A stretch of DNA of 64,000 nucleotides from Diadophis punctatus similis (Eukaryota > Chordata > Lepidosauria > Squamata > Dipsadidae), in assembly GCA_023053685.1 (NCBI GenBank), contig JALIGW010000029.1, forward strand, positions 4,908,501 through 4,972,500, given 5' to 3'. The translations under genes were made by a program, and so were the position numbers. Positions 36,501 through 46,320 of this stretch are shown in pieces. The notes below the pieces were generated by a model. The model saw only the letters and a list, made by a program, of their open reading frames with translations. It searched no databases and had not been told where the DNA came from. The first letter of the stretch is position 1, and each line of letters opens with the position of its first letter.

Positions 36501-39500
36501 TGGCACTTGAGAAAAGGATTCAAGGAGACACGCAGGGCTACATTGAAACATCTAGGACATCCACACTGTTTTCCCTTTCTCTTTACAGATAGCAGTTTGC
36601 TAAGTAAGGACAGCCCTCCAACTCCAACCATGTATAAGTATCGACCTGGCTATACTAGCAGCAGTGCTTCAGCTGCAATGCCTCACTCCACCAGTGCCAA
36701 GGTAAATAAGCTTGCTTAGCAGGAAGAATAGACTGGTAGATGAACATACAGGGGGATTGAAAGGGAATTTGGTTTGAGACTATAACGCCTTAATTGGATT
36801 GATGTACATTTTACTAAAAGGTGGGGTGGGGTTGGCAGACTTCAGACTTGTTGGCTCTGCCTTAGTTTTTACTCGAGCTCTGAGACCTACTAATTGGAGC
36901 AGATGAAAAAATGATGGATCAAGGAATCGAAATAGTCATCTGTTGAATAATGTATAGGGGGAATATTTTACATATATAAATATAATTCTTATTTCAGAAC
37001 AGGACTGTTAATCTAATTAGAACTGAGAAGTAGACTTGTTTAATCATTTGATTTTGGAGAGCATTAATGAACATTTTCCAGAGATTTTTTTCGCTGATTG
37101 CTGCTCTGTAAAATACTTACTCTTATGCCAGAAATACAGAACTCTAAAAAGATATTTACAAATAGTCCTCAATTTAACAGCAGTTTATTTAATGATCATT
37201 CAAAGTTACAATGGCCCTGAAATAGCACTTGCAATAGCACTTAGATTTATATACCGCTTCACAGAGCTTTACAGGCCTCTCTAAGCGGTTTACAGAGTCA
37301 GCATATTGCCCCCAACAATCTGGGTCCTCAGTTTTTACCTCAAGCTTCTGAATGAAAGTGGGATAGAAATTCAACAAACAAATTAACAAAATTTCAGCTG
37401 TTGTCAACCATAGAATCATTGCCTGCTCATGTTTAAATTTATGTTAACCATAATTGCATCGGAAGCCAAATTAGGTAGTCGGGCTGCAGCAGCCAGAATG
37501 TATTCTATTTTCCCATCGTTTTGCTTCCCTAATTGTCCACTCATCCCTTTTCTTCCACCTTCTCCTCCACCCAAATGGTAATATAGGATGTCTCATCTTC
37601 AGACTAGCTATGTAAAACATTTGAAATATTTTAAGGTTTTGTATGATTTATTATGTATTTAACAGTTTTTTAAAATTTATTGTATTCTGGCTTACCATAC
37701 AATTTTGATGCCCTATGAATTGATTAAATAATTATAACAGACTCGGCTTAGAAATATAACCGAACCCATCTCATCCACAGCATTTATAGCTGAGGTCGAA
37801 TTTAAATATATATATCCTAGATCAGTGATGGCGAACCTATGGCACGGGTGCCACAGATGGCACGCGGAGCCATATCTGCCGGCACGCGAGCCATTGCCCT
37901 AGCTCAGCTCCAGCGCGCATGTGCTTGCCCGCCAGCTGATTTTTGGCTCGCACGGAGGCTCTAGGAGGGCGATTTCGACCTCTGGAGGGCCTCCGGGGTA
38001 ACAGGGAGAACATTTTCGCCCTCCCCAAGCTCCAAGAAAGCCTCTGGAGCCTGGGGAGGGCAAAAAACGGGCCTACCGGGCCCAGTGGAAGTCGGAAAAT
38101 GGGGGAGTGGGGGGGTCGCGCATGCATACGCAGGGGGGTGGGGTGAGTGGGGGGCTTTGAATTATGGGTGTGGGCACGCATGCACGTACAAAAGCGCGCG
38201 TGCGCACTATTTCGGCACCCGAGGAAAAAAAGGTTCGCCATCACTGTCCTAGATCCATATTCAAGATCGTGTTACATTATGCTGATTTTCAATAAGTGAA
38301 TTACTATAACATGTATTTGAATAACTTGCAAATTTTCAATCTCTATATTGAGAAAATCATTTTCCTTCTGATATGCCTATTGGATGCCTTGAAGAAGCAG
38401 ATAACATAATTTATTTTTCAGTTCTTATACAGAGCCTAAGAAGCTATTGAATGACTCCTGTATCTTTTATTCCCTATAACAGCTAAGTCGAGGTGACAGT
38501 TTGAAGGAGCCAACAACTATTGTTGAAAGCAGCCGAAACCCCAGCTATCGCTCAGAACCAAGTCTGGAACCAGAAAATTTTCGATCACCCACCTTTGGCA
38601 AGAGTTTCCATTTTGATCCTCTATCCAGTGGTTCCCGCTCTTCCAGCCTCAAGTCAGCTCAAGGCACAGGCTTTGAAATGGGCCATCTTCAGTCAATCCG
38701 CTCCGAAGGCACTACTTCCACATCTTACAAAAGCTTGGTGAACCAGACACGCAATGGGAGTTTGTCATATGACAGTCTTCTCACACCATCTGATAGCCTT
38801 GATTTTGAGTCGGTGCAGGCAGGTTCAGAGCCAGACCCACTCATGGGATACACTTCTCCTTTTCTTTCAGCCCGTATTGCTCAACAGCGGGAGGCTGACT
38901 TGCACAGTCGTTTTCCAAGCTCGGGTTCACCCAAGCACCAGCAACCTCGTGATTCTTCACCCGTCCGCTATGACAATCTTTCGCGCCATATTGTGGCTTC
39001 CATGCAGGAACGGGAGAAGTTGCTACAGCAGTCATCTATGCCACCACCCCTGGCCAAAGAGGAAGATATAGGCCTAGGGGACTCTGGGATACAGTCCACA
39101 CCAGGGTCCAGCAATGCCCCACGAACGAGTTCCTCTTCGGACGATTCAAAACGTTCACCTTTGGGCAAAAACCCACTCACCCGCCCAGTGGCACCTCGCT
39201 TCGGCAAACCAGAACCACCACATGCACTTAGAGTGCGCGCGCTGGGCTCACCAGACCAGCTTTCATCCTCCCACATGGGCAAATCTATGTCTTACAGCAG
39301 CCAAAAACAGTCGCCTCAGGCTGTCGTCCCAGAGACTGAGGAGGTGGCCTTGCAGCCTTTACTGGCACCAAAGTAAGTACAAGTGACACTTGTCTTGTTC
39401 TTTAAGTGTTCCTTGACTTAGTGGAGGATGAACCACATTTAGATCTGCCCCACCACTGCTCTGGCAAAGGATTCCAAGATAATTGTGATTCCTTCCAGCA

Positions 39501-40410
39501 AGATCTGAAAGAAACGGCTGGGAGTGATCTACAGATAGTGTCCGCCCTCGTCTGTCCCTTTCTTCCCTCCCTTTTCCTTCCCAATCTCCAGTGTGTGAAC
39601 CAATCCATTTCCTCACCCTTAGCTCTATAATGCAGGGTACATTGCATAGTATCACATTCCTTTTTGTGAGCTGTGTGGGTCTGTGAGATGGCCATTGGCT
39701 TTCATATGAGATGCTTGAATCTTTATATTGCCTGCCTGATTACTACCTCATATATAAAAACACTATAAGTGATACAATTCATCTTCCTATTTTTCTGTGT
39801 TCCTCTTCCCTATTTCTTGTGTATTCTTATGATACTTTTGAGGCCATACTCAATAAGCAGATGGAACAGGTTATAAGAAATAGTCCTTTTGATATATGTG
39901 CCCTTTCCTGCAACCCTTTCTTGGTCTGTAGTATACTTTCATTTATCCCTTCCATACAGTGCTGTATTTTGGCTAAAAGTGGAATTCCCAGTGTGTAAGA
40001 GTCCTATTCTCTTCTGTGTTTAGCTTCATCGTCCTAGGACGCTAAAATATTTCTTTTGCCTTGTCAGTTCTTTGTGGGCTGACAATCTGCTGCTGTTGTA
40101 TTTCCCTTTGCATCCCAGGCAATGCCAATACGTATTCCAAATTTTCCTTCCCTTAAGCTATCTGCGTGTGAGGCATCCTCCATTTCCATTGCCATTGAAT
40201 GAGTGCTCACTTCCTGATGCCCTTGTATCCTTCCTTTTTCCCAGAGACGAGGTGCAGATGAGACCCTCTTACAGCAAGTCTAATGGACAGCCCAGGACTC
40301 TGGGCTCAACCTCACCCATACCTGGCCAGCCACCTCTCAACAGTCCCACTCGAGGAGGAGTCAAGAAAGTCTCTGGAGTGGGGGGGACCACATATGAGAT
40401 TTCTGTATGA
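24416..40410 (+). CDS. ZDHHC5: ZDHHC5 palmitoyltransferase, exons 2-11 of the coding region (5' partial)
   Basis: Protein S-acyltransferase of the DHHC family, which transfers palmitate to cysteines of substrate proteins at the plasma membrane. Coding exons: 24416-24537, 26102-26259, 28068-28240, 28933-29035, 29109-29200, 34639-34771, 35175-35298, 36589-36701, 38483-39372 and 40245-40410. All junctions are GT/AG, phases agree across every intron, and the joined frame gives 690 residues plus a split first codon. In order it shows TM2, the Cys-rich zinc-binding domain, the DHHC catalytic motif, TM3 and TM4, a juxtamembrane Cys-Cys...Cys cluster, a long Ser/Pro-rich cytoplasmic tail, and the C-terminal PDZ ligand EISV. 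If the missing first exon has the usual 35 residues, the catalytic Cys falls at 134, as in human. The predicted total of about 725 residues is close to the human 715. I chose ZDHHC5 over its paralogue ZDHHC8 because the tail and the end [11 protein letters not shown] match ZDHHC5. The exon encoding the initiator Met and TM1 was not seen. Confidence 0.96.
24668..25062. mobile_element. 'GGTAGTCCT' MITE in a ZDHHC5 intron
   Basis: Left AGGTAGTCTTCAACTTAACA, right ACTACCTG before TA. It starts about 130 bp after a ZDHHC5 exon. Confidence 0.75.
25349..25946. mobile_element. 'GGTAGTCCT' MITE split by a SINE
   Basis: Left AGTCTTTGATGTATGACCAC, right AGAGGACTACCTG. A reverse SINE interrupts it at about 25621-25860. 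Confidence 0.75.
25621..25860 (-). mobile_element. Sauria-type SINE, reverse, nested in a MITE
   Basis: Reverse strand with an AGCAATAGCAATAGC 3' tail on the + strand, the body TTGCCCCCAACAATCTGGGT, and the promoter end CCACTGCGCCACCTCGG. Confidence 0.88.
26102..26259 (+). CDS. ZDHHC5: ZDHHC5 coding exon 3: Cys-rich domain
   Basis: Acceptor CTGCTTTAG and donor GTAAGA. It encodes an acidic stretch ([11 protein letters not shown]), then the first part of the zinc-binding Cys-rich domain with [20 protein letters not shown], and ends on a codon boundary at ...NCVE. Confidence 0.96.
26557..26888. mobile_element. 332-bp near-perfect palindromic hAT MITE in a ZDHHC5 intron
   Basis: TIRs are CAGAGGTGGGTTCC and GGAACCCACCTCTG. 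The perfect 8-bp duplication GTTTGAAC lies at 26549-26556 and 26889-26896. The two arms of about 160 bp differ at only a few positions, so both strands encode nearly the same peptide. It is very CpG-rich. Confidence 0.92.
26897..28067. other. ZDHHC5 intron remainder with one tandem repeat
   Basis: Apart from 27288-27365 nothing was recognised. Confidence 0.5.
27288..27365. repeat. Short tandem repeat, ACAGAGATGGAAAAT-type unit
   Basis: Units such as ATACAGAGATGGAAA recur four times, two of them followed by ATGGGTTG. ZDHHC5 intron. Confidence 0.85.
28068..28240 (+). CDS. ZDHHC5: ZDHHC5 coding exon 4: DHHC catalytic motif and TM3
   Basis: Acceptor AAATGGAAG and donor GTATCC. It encodes [20 protein letters not shown]: the catalytic Asp-His-His-Cys followed by TM3 ([20 protein letters not shown]). 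It ends in phase 2. The polypyrimidine tract before the acceptor is a run of T at 28051-28058. A LINE fragment lies about 50 bp beyond the donor. Confidence 0.97.
28288..28785 (+). mobile_element. 5'-truncated LINE fragment, ORF2 C-terminus, in ZDHHC5 intron
   Basis: An open frame at 28285-28713 reads [20 protein letters not shown], then a CDCG...H...C Zn-knuckle-like block ([20 protein letters not shown]). This is typical of the C-terminal end of several non-LTR retrotransposon ORF2 proteins. It ends near an A-rich tail (CTAAATAAAATAAA). It begins about 50 bp after a ZDHHC5 donor. Confidence 0.75.
28933..29035 (+). CDS. ZDHHC5: ZDHHC5 coding exon 5: TM4 and TTxE motif
   Basis: Acceptor TTGCTGCAG and donor GTATGT. 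It encodes the fourth membrane helix ([20 protein letters not shown]) and then GRTTNEQ, which contains the conserved Thr-Thr-x-Glu motif downstream of the last helix of DHHC enzymes. The intron after it is only 73 bp. Confidence 0.96.
29109..29200 (+). CDS. ZDHHC5: ZDHHC5 coding exon 6: juxtamembrane Cys cluster
   Basis: Acceptor CTTTGCAG and donor GTAAAT. It encodes [20 protein letters not shown] and [10 protein letters not shown]. The adjacent Cys pair and the later Cys match positions known to be palmitoylated in mammalian ZDHHC5. It ends with two bases of a split Arg codon. Confidence 0.95.
29262..29425. mobile_element. Palindromic repeat ('CTTTGGGACAACC' family)
   Basis: Inverted arms CCCCAAGGTGCTTTATCAAG and CTTGAAAAAGCACTTTGGGA, then the tail CTGGATGACTGAGAATCTCC shared with 10515-10608. 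Confidence 0.65.
29490..30640 (+). mobile_element. CR1-like LINE 3' region, split by a MITE
   Basis: GATGACCATCCAGTCTTTGT, GAAGACTTCTGAAGAAGGAC and GGTTGAACCTCCTTCC on the left, and GTATTTGAAGACTAAAGTAA with TTCATAGAGTTTTGTTTTCC on the right of the MITE at 29732-30444. These match the 3' region of CR1 elements in order. Confidence 0.6.
29732..30444. mobile_element. 'GGTAGTCCT' MITE, expanded, nested in a CR1-like relic
   Basis: Left CAGGTAGTCCTTGAGTTACA, right GGGCTACCTG. CR1-like sequence continues on both sides, so it inserted into that relic. Confidence 0.75.
31590..31977. mobile_element. 'GGTAGTCCT' MITE in a ZDHHC5 intron
   Basis: TA at 31588-31589 and 31978-31979. Left CAGGTAATCCTTGACTTACA, right CAAGGACTACCTG. 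Confidence 0.85.
32830..33278 (-). mobile_element. Reverse SINE of the 4388 type, split by a hAT MITE
   Basis: The left part ends TTTCTTCCTAG. The right part resumes GGCTGAGAGAAGATGACCGG and ends with reversed tRNA-like boxes. The MITE at 32916-33150 with its duplication CTTCCTAG accounts for the split. Confidence 0.7.
32916..33150. mobile_element. hAT MITE nested in a SINE, ZDHHC5 intron
   Basis: TIRs are CAGTGGTGAAATCCA and TGGATTTCACCCCTG. The perfect duplication CTTCCTAG lies at 32908-32915 and 33151-33158. Removing it rejoins a tRNA-type SINE. It holds a short GTGGGCGTGGCTTG tandem array. Confidence 0.92.
33279..34034. other. ZDHHC5 intron, no feature seen
   Basis: AT-rich, with a short AAGG run near 33700. 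Confidence 0.5.
34035..34492. mobile_element. 'GGTAGTCCT' MITE, diverged
   Basis: Left GGTAATCCTCAAGTTACCAC, right GACCGGTCTACCTATA. It ends about 150 bp before a ZDHHC5 exon. Confidence 0.65.
34639..34771 (+). CDS. ZDHHC5: ZDHHC5 coding exon 7
   Basis: Acceptor TTCACTAG and donor GTGAGG. It encodes [20 protein letters not shown] through [14 protein letters not shown], the start of the cytoplasmic tail. It follows a 5.4-kb intron filled with repeats. Confidence 0.94.
35175..35298 (+). CDS. ZDHHC5: ZDHHC5 coding exon 8
   Basis: Acceptor CCTCTGCAG and donor GTAAGA. It encodes [16 protein letters not shown], a run of five prolines, then [14 protein letters not shown]. It ends one base into the Asp codon completed by the next exon. 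Confidence 0.95.
35410..35635 (-). mobile_element. LINE 3'-end-like fragment, reverse
   Basis: AAGACAAGCTTTATTGTCAC and GTGTACACAATGGCACACAT read in reverse as the 3' end of a retroelement with an AATAAAG-like end. ZDHHC5 intron. Confidence 0.4.
35885..35912. repeat. (ATTAC)n short tandem repeat
   Basis: TTACATTACATTACATTACA in a ZDHHC5 intron. Confidence 0.9.
36589..36701 (+). CDS. ZDHHC5: ZDHHC5 coding exon 9
   Basis: Acceptor CTCTTTACAG and donor GTAAAT. It encodes [20 protein letters not shown] and a Ser-rich stretch ending HSTSAK, within the Ser/Thr/Pro-rich tail. It ends on a codon boundary. Confidence 0.95.
37215..37346 (-). mobile_element. Sauria-type SINE, reverse, truncated
   Basis: AGCACTTAGATTTATATACC, then CTCTAAGCGGTTTACAGAGT and CCCCCAACAATCTGGGTCC. 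It lacks the tRNA-like end. ZDHHC5 intron. Confidence 0.8.
37823..38246. mobile_element. hAT MITE, 'GATGGCGAACC' family, in a ZDHHC5 intron
   Basis: TIRs are CAGTGATGGCGAACC and GGTTCGCCATCACTG. The perfect duplication TCCTAGAT lies at 37815-37822 and 38247-38254. It sits about 240 bp upstream of the 890-bp ZDHHC5 exon. Confidence 0.92.
38483..39372 (+). CDS. ZDHHC5: ZDHHC5 coding exon 10: long Ser-rich tail exon
   Basis: Acceptor TATAACAG and donor GTAAGT. This 890-bp exon encodes 296 residues, [16 protein letters not shown] through VALQPLLAP, and holds much of the disordered cytoplasmic tail. Serine runs ([24 protein letters not shown]) are likely phosphorylation-rich. It is open throughout with no frameshift. 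Long antisense reading frames here are shadows. Confidence 0.97.
40245..40410 (+). CDS. ZDHHC5: ZDHHC5 last coding exon with PDZ ligand
   Basis: Acceptor TTTTTCCCAG. The codon split with the previous exon restores Lys, then [17 protein letters not shown], and the protein ends [10 protein letters not shown] followed by TGA at 40408-40410. The terminal I-S-V is the PDZ-binding motif through which mammalian ZDHHC5 binds scaffold proteins. Confidence 0.97.
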
Positions 40411-41870
40411 GGAGCTGATCTCCCCACTGTCTACTCCTCTTTGGCTGATTTCCAAGCGTCCTATCCCTGATGAGCAGGAGACAGGGATGTTGCTCGGCAA
40501 ATGGTTGCTCCATCACATGCATGGACTTTTAAAAATAAAGAAATAAATCCAGGTTTTGGTGGGTGGGGAGAACAGAGGGGACAATTACCTTTTAAAACTA
40601 AACTATCAAAGAGAGTTTCTAAACACTACAGTGGGATCTCGGCCTTGCTCACCTCCACAGCCTGCACTCTTCCCTCTCAGTCACCAAGAGACTGCAGTTT
40701 GTCGCACGCTGCCGAGAGAGTGAAGGGAAGGACTTGGTGTCAGCCTCCTCGCACAGAAGAGAGTGCAGGCTGTAGCCTGTCTTGCTACCAACAGAACAGT
40801 TAAATTTGTGGACCTTGTGCAATCGCTCACCTAGTGCGGTAGGGGTTGATCATTTTTAATTTTTTTTTTATTATTACTACGGATTCTATATTTTTCCTCT
40901 TCTGAGTTACTGGGTGTGTGTATATATAAATATCTATAAATATATAAATATAAAAAGAAAAAGAAATTATATCTACCCATAAGTAAGGGAGGCAAGCCTG
41001 GTCATAACTTCATCAGCTGGGCCTGAGGAAACCATGTATAAACCACGTTCAGGAGAATCTGGTGGGATAGAGCAGAACAGCCATTTGGTTCACTTTCAGT
41101 GAAAACCACTGCAAAACCACTACCCCAGTAGGGCTGGAAAAAAATGCCAATAGGACATTTGCTCTGGCCTGGTTTTCTCTGCCTCTGGCCAAGCATGAGC
41201 AGCCGTATTTGTTCCAAGAGGGAGCATACAAAGGCACCACTTCTATTATCTTTGGGTTTTGGTGTTGAAAATTTTCCCACAAACATTTTTTTTTCCTGAA
41301 GGTCTCGGAGGATTTAGGAAAACTAGGGGAGAATTTGGGTTCATACTTTTTTAATATCCAGACAGATCTCTTTCTGAATGATGCCCAGAGAGCAAACACT
41401 GTTCTCTCTAAACCAGGAAGCATGTGAAATACTCATTATGTATCATTACAGCCTTGGATTGAGGTGCTAAATGGAAAGGGTAGCAGTGGGCCTGAGTCCC
41501 TTGTGTGGAGATATTATTTGCATTTGGTAAATCCTCCCAAGTGGTTTCCTGTGTTTTTTACCTTGCTTTTATGAAATGCTCCATATGAATTTCTTGTGGT
41601 GTCACAGTTCTTTATTCCCAAACTGGGCAAGAGAAAGAAGAGAGAGAGAAAACTAACCAAAAAGCAATATTTTTTCATATGCCAAAAATCTCTCATCACG
41701 TGTAAAAGCCCATGTCAGTAGAAATCAGTAACCCAAGAATCCAACGGTCTAAGTCTCTACTGAATCTCTCTCTATGGCAATATCTAAACTGTGGCCTCCG
41801 TTAAGCCACACTTTTATTTTTATTATGACTAGCCATTTTAAAATGAGGAATAAAAGAATACAATGAGCCA
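40411..41870 (+). other. ZDHHC5: ZDHHC5 3' untranslated region (extent inferred)
   Basis: Repeat-poor sequence follows the stop. Two overlapping-region AATAAA hexamers at 40534-40539 and 40542-40547 could give a short 3'UTR, and a further AATAAA at 41849-41854 a 1.4-kb one. The longer form is more like the long 3'UTR of mammalian ZDHHC5. The boundary is inferred from hexamers only. Confidence 0.5.
41849..41854 (+). terminator. ZDHHC5: Candidate distal polyadenylation signal of ZDHHC5
   Basis: AATAAA on the sense strand with a T-rich stretch (TAGTTTTTATTTTATT) about 35 bases downstream. Possible proximal alternatives are at 40534-40547. Confidence 0.45.
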
Positions 41871-43089
41871 CTTCCTCTATTCTTGTGTAGTTTTTATTTT
41901 ATTAACTGGAACATTGTGGATGGTGGTCATCAGTGTTGCTTGCAGTAGGCCCAGAATTGTTCAGTAGATCAATAGCTTCTGGAGTTCTGCAACCATTCTG
42001 CTAATTCAGATGGTTTTCTTGAACAGGTAAGTGAGGACTATGCATTGTAACATTTACAACCCAAGAATTATACAATCAATTATGAAGTAACCTGGGATTT
42101 ATAACCCAGATTATAGATCTTGGTTCAGATAGTTTCTAATTGCCTCAGGGGTTAGGCCCCTAATGGGTATTTTTCAGGTAATAGGTTTTGCCAGCTTGGT
42201 GCTTCTAGATTTGTTACATCCATCCCTAGAGAGCATAGCACTTAATTATAATGATTAGGGATTTAGGTTGGGGGACGCAGTTCGGGTACCATTCACCCTC
42301 TACGCCTAAAAATGCCTTTCTAACTCCCAGTGAGGAAACCTGTCAAGCACTGATCAAGATGCTTCTCTAATTTATTATTAAATCTGGTTTCACCTCACTT
42401 CAGACTCTAATCCTATTTAGAGGTTATTTCTGTTAGGAAAATACAATGCTAATTTATATGTAGGAGAGGAACCTTGCTCACCCAAGTTAAGTTTTTGAGA
42501 CTTTAGAATACAAATGAGATAATACCAAAGAGTCTTATGGCACATTAAAATAACAAATCTCTTGTGACATAAGGTCTTAAAAGGCATTTTTCAAATCCAA
42601 GTTGAGGATAAAACTAAGCAATCCCAGTAGGAAAAGGGAGAAGCAAAACAAAGACACTGGAAGAATCTATAAATTCTCCAGTCTATTTTTTTAAAAATAA
42701 TATTTATTGAGTTTTCCTTTAAAAACATAATTAAATACACACAACAACAAAAATAAACACAACAGGAAAAAAAACAAATACAAAAACTGTAGAAAACACT
42801 ACAGTAAACAAATAACATACGCAATCAACTACAAACATAACGCCGACTAATACAAACCATAAAAGTGAAATCATGCTTCGCCAGTCTATTTTTTGGTGCC
42901 AGTGAAAATTTTCTTGCTTTAAGGCCTACCTTTTTTCCAGGAATTCAAGGTGATATGTATTATATTCCTCTGAATCCACACCAGCAAATTTGTGAATGTC
43001 CCAAAGTCACCCCACTGCAGCTCATGGATGGTGAACATGAATACATACTGTATGGAGTTCTCTGATCCTGTGGTGGCACTTTAACCACC
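41871..43089. other. Start of ZDHHC5-MED19 intergenic region, no feature seen
   Basis: AT-rich, with a CAACAA-rich stretch near 42740-42860. No exon. Confidence 0.5.
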
Positions 43090-43745
43090 ACAAGTAGTCC
43101 TCAGCCAGTCTGTAGAGTTCTGACTGTCAGTAGCACATCCATTTGGGCTCTTACAATAGTGATCTGGATGCTTGGCAACCCGTTCACACTTACAACTGGT
43201 TGTCAAGCGCGCCGTGATCACATAATTGCTATTTGTAAGCTGCCCTGCCGGTTTCCTTAGAAAGCCAGTTGGGAAGTTGGCAGGGAGGGTCACAACTCTG
43301 GGATATGTCTCCTCCTCCCATGTACCTTCCCTGACCCACAACACCTCTTCGCATTCTCTCACACCCTTGTGTGATTCTCATTGGATGCGCCCCATGCACC
43401 CTCCATGTTCAGCACTCTGCCTCTTGCACATCCAACCTGCGGGGTGCCTCTCACCCACTCATGCATTGTTTTCAACCCACACGTATGACTCTAGTGTACT
43501 TCCCCCAACCATTCCCCCCATCCTTGCACATACTCTTGCTCCTTCCTCCAGCCTTCAGGCCTGGGACTCGCAACTTCCTGCCAGATTTCCCACTGACTTT
43601 GGGAGTTGCCTCACTTAATGATCATGGGATTCAGTTAATAACATCAGCTGTGACTCTAGGGATTAGTATGATGTCATACTTTACAGCTGCATTGTTCAAC
43701 AGAAATTCTGGTCCCACTTGCCATCGTAAGACAAGGACTTAACTG
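43090..43745. mobile_element. 'GGTAGTCCT' MITE with expanded interior
   Basis: Left CAAGTAGTCCTCAGCCAGTC, right ACAAGGACTTAACTG. The interior has a C-rich stretch not shared with other copies. Confidence 0.65.
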
Positions 43746-44850
43746 TACACCACCTTGCCTTCCCACTGACACCAGTGAGATTTTACCTTCCAATTTAAAC
43801 AATGTGTGAGCTAAACTATTTATGTTGGAACCATAAACAAAAAATAATTAGGTTTCCTTACAGTGCAGCCGTATTGTGGATCCCACTGTGGCTGTTTACA
43901 CATGGAAAAACATGCAAATCTGTTGATTAGGAATTTCTGATTATTCATGTAATTTAACCTTAGTTCTGAACCAAGCGTTAACTAATTATACATTATGAAT
44001 GAAAAAATAGGTTTTGAAAGCACAATTTTTGTTGAGAGCAAAATTCACTCAGAATACTAAAAATGTGAACTTGAGTTAATCAAACGCCGTATAACCTCAT
44101 TCACCAGACATCTTTAAAAAGTGATTAACTAGGTAATGTGAGACAGAGAAAAGTGCTAAAATGGAATGAATTTTCCTTGAATGGTTTGGTGAATGATTGC
44201 AGAAACAGAGGAAGGGAATGTGCATGTATAATTTGATGGACCAAGAACCAATAAAAATGCTTCCACTCTGTTTAATGCACTGGACCATGTCACAGGCTAG
44301 AGAAACGGAACTATGAAAGTAGATGATGTTGTAAAAGCTATTAAATTTTTAAGAACATTAAAAATTCAATAAAATTGTTATATATTTTGTCTTCAAATAT
44401 AGCAGTTTGAACTGTCTTTCAGAACAATAAAGAATTACTAATTTATTATTTCATTGATATGACTGTCCACTTCCTAGGTGGCTGGGTGATCAGCAAGGGT
44501 TAAAGACATCTAACAAAGGAAAAAATAAAGCATATGATGGTGGGGCCAGATGCCCAACTCATATATTTACAATTGAGCCAGTGCCTCAGAGTGAATCGGA
44601 ACTTAAGGTCCTTTTTAAAGATTGTCAGGGTTTGAGGCAACTGAATTTCAGAGAAGGGGCTGCCATAGAAAGCATCGCCTCTGGATCCCATAATATTTTT
44701 TTTTATGGGATCTACAGAATGCCAGCCCTATTGGTTCTTACAGGAGAAGCAGTCCCATAAAAACTCATGGCCCATCCTGTGCCAATAGGTGACTATTTTA
44801 TAGGTGACTATTAATACCTTGAACTGAAGCCAGAAGCCCATTGGTAAATA

Positions 44851-45092
44851 CTGTGTTTCCCCAAAAATAAGACCCAACTGGAAAATAAGCCCTAGCATGA
44901 ATTTTCAAGATGCTCATAATATAAGCCCTACCCCAAAAATAAGCCCCAGCCCTACCCCAAAAATAAGCCCCAGAAGGATGCATTTAATACCGTATTTCCT
45001 GGAAAATAAGACCTAACCGGAAAATAAGCCCTAATGCATCTTTCGAAACAAAAATTAATATAAGACCCAGTCTTATTTTCAGGGAGACATGG
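44851..45092. mobile_element. Tandem pair of 'AAAATAAG' MITEs
   Basis: TA-flanked (44849-44850 and 45093-45094). Left end CTGTGTTTCCCCAAAAATAA. A second left end (CCGTATTTCCTGGAAAATAA) starts at 44990, so a second copy has replaced or joined the right half of the first. Internal CCCCAAAAATAAGCCC units repeat. Confidence 0.75.
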
Positions 45093-45104
45093 TAGTGCAG
45101 CTCT

Positions 45105-45700
45105 GTAGCAATGTTACATGAATGTACAGAGATGTACTCATAAATACCGGTAGTTGTTCTGCTGCATTCTGGACAGTCTTGTAGACAGCATGTTGAAGTA
45201 GACCAAATGAGAAATACTGAAGATATGAATGACTAAATAGAATCCCCCAGTCCAGGGACAGGGGCAATATTATTTTGCACAGAGGCCTACAAATGGGAGC
45301 TAGGCATATATAAGGACTCTTGAATTGTGTACAAATTCTGTCTTGGGTATTACATCTTCATCTAGAACTAACAAAATCTCTCTGAAGCCTTGTGGTAGCC
45401 CCCAATCCACAGTTACTTGGCCTTTCTAGTGTTGAGCCTAAGTCTGTTTGATTCTGTCAGACTCCCACTGCATCCATATACTGATAACTCACTTCACATT
45501 GGACTCTGGCTTTGGTGCAGACTTCATAGAGTTGAATTAAGGATATCCTAGCTAAGGGGCTGTAACTTTAGCCACCTTGATGCAACTTCTTGGAGCTGTA
45601 ACTTTAGTCACCTTGATATTAGATTAATATACATCTTGACTAGCCAAGGCTGTCCAGGAGATTTGCTTGAGTCTGGGTCTTGTGATTTCCTCCTTGGGGG
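45105..45700. repeat. Degenerate interspersed repeat of unknown class
   Basis: GCTGCATTCTGGACAGTCTTG and neighbouring blocks resemble a repeat also seen near 2630-3225. Related-looking worn sequence continues at 47510-47940, so the L2-type LINE may have inserted into it. Confidence 0.4.
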
Positions 45701-46214
45701 AGGGGGCAGTTCTGGCATTATTTTTTTCAGAAGCCACCCCTAAACGTTAGACTCATTTTCTGTCATTAACTTTCCCTTTTTAGGGAAAGTTGTTGAAAAG
45801 GTGGCTACCTTGCAGCTTCAGAGGTCAATGGATGAAGCAGATTATCCAAATCAGTTTCAGCTTGGTTTCAATCAAGACTATGAGAGTAAAATAGCATTTA
45901 TCACATGGATGACATATGGGGGTAGTGCAGCTGTCCTTGTTTTCCTTGATCTTGGTGTGTTTTGATACCAACAGACATCTTTCTGGCTCCAAGGGTTAGG
46001 AGTTGGGGGGCACAATTATGTTGCTTCTCCTTTGAAGTCTGTCCTGGCTGATGTTGATGGGGAGGACACATCTGCTCCATGGGTCTCTTGTGTTGGATGC
46101 TTTAGAGATCGACTCTCCCCTCACATCTACATGAAGGGTAGGTAAGGAATCATCAACATGTTGATAATGCTCTGATGTATCTCTGTCCTTTGCTAGTCAC
46201 AGTATGCTGTAAAG

Positions 46215-46320
46215 CAGGGGTGTCCAACGTCCGCAGCTTTAAGATTTGTGGATTTCAACTCCCAGAATTCTGGGAACTGAAGTCCATAATTCTGAAAGTT
46301 GCCACGTTTGGACACCTCTG
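46215..46320. mobile_element. 106-bp hAT MITE inside an L2-type LINE relic
   Basis: Same family as the copy at 3779. Ends are CAGGGGTGTCCAACG and CGTTTGGACACCTCTG. The perfect duplication CTGTAAAG lies at 46207-46214 and 46321-46328. Confidence 0.9.

Noticed and set aside
38968..39282. Long antisense frame in the large ZDHHC5 exon
   Set aside because: It is a shadow of high-GC, Ser-rich coding sequence, with no homologue recognised.
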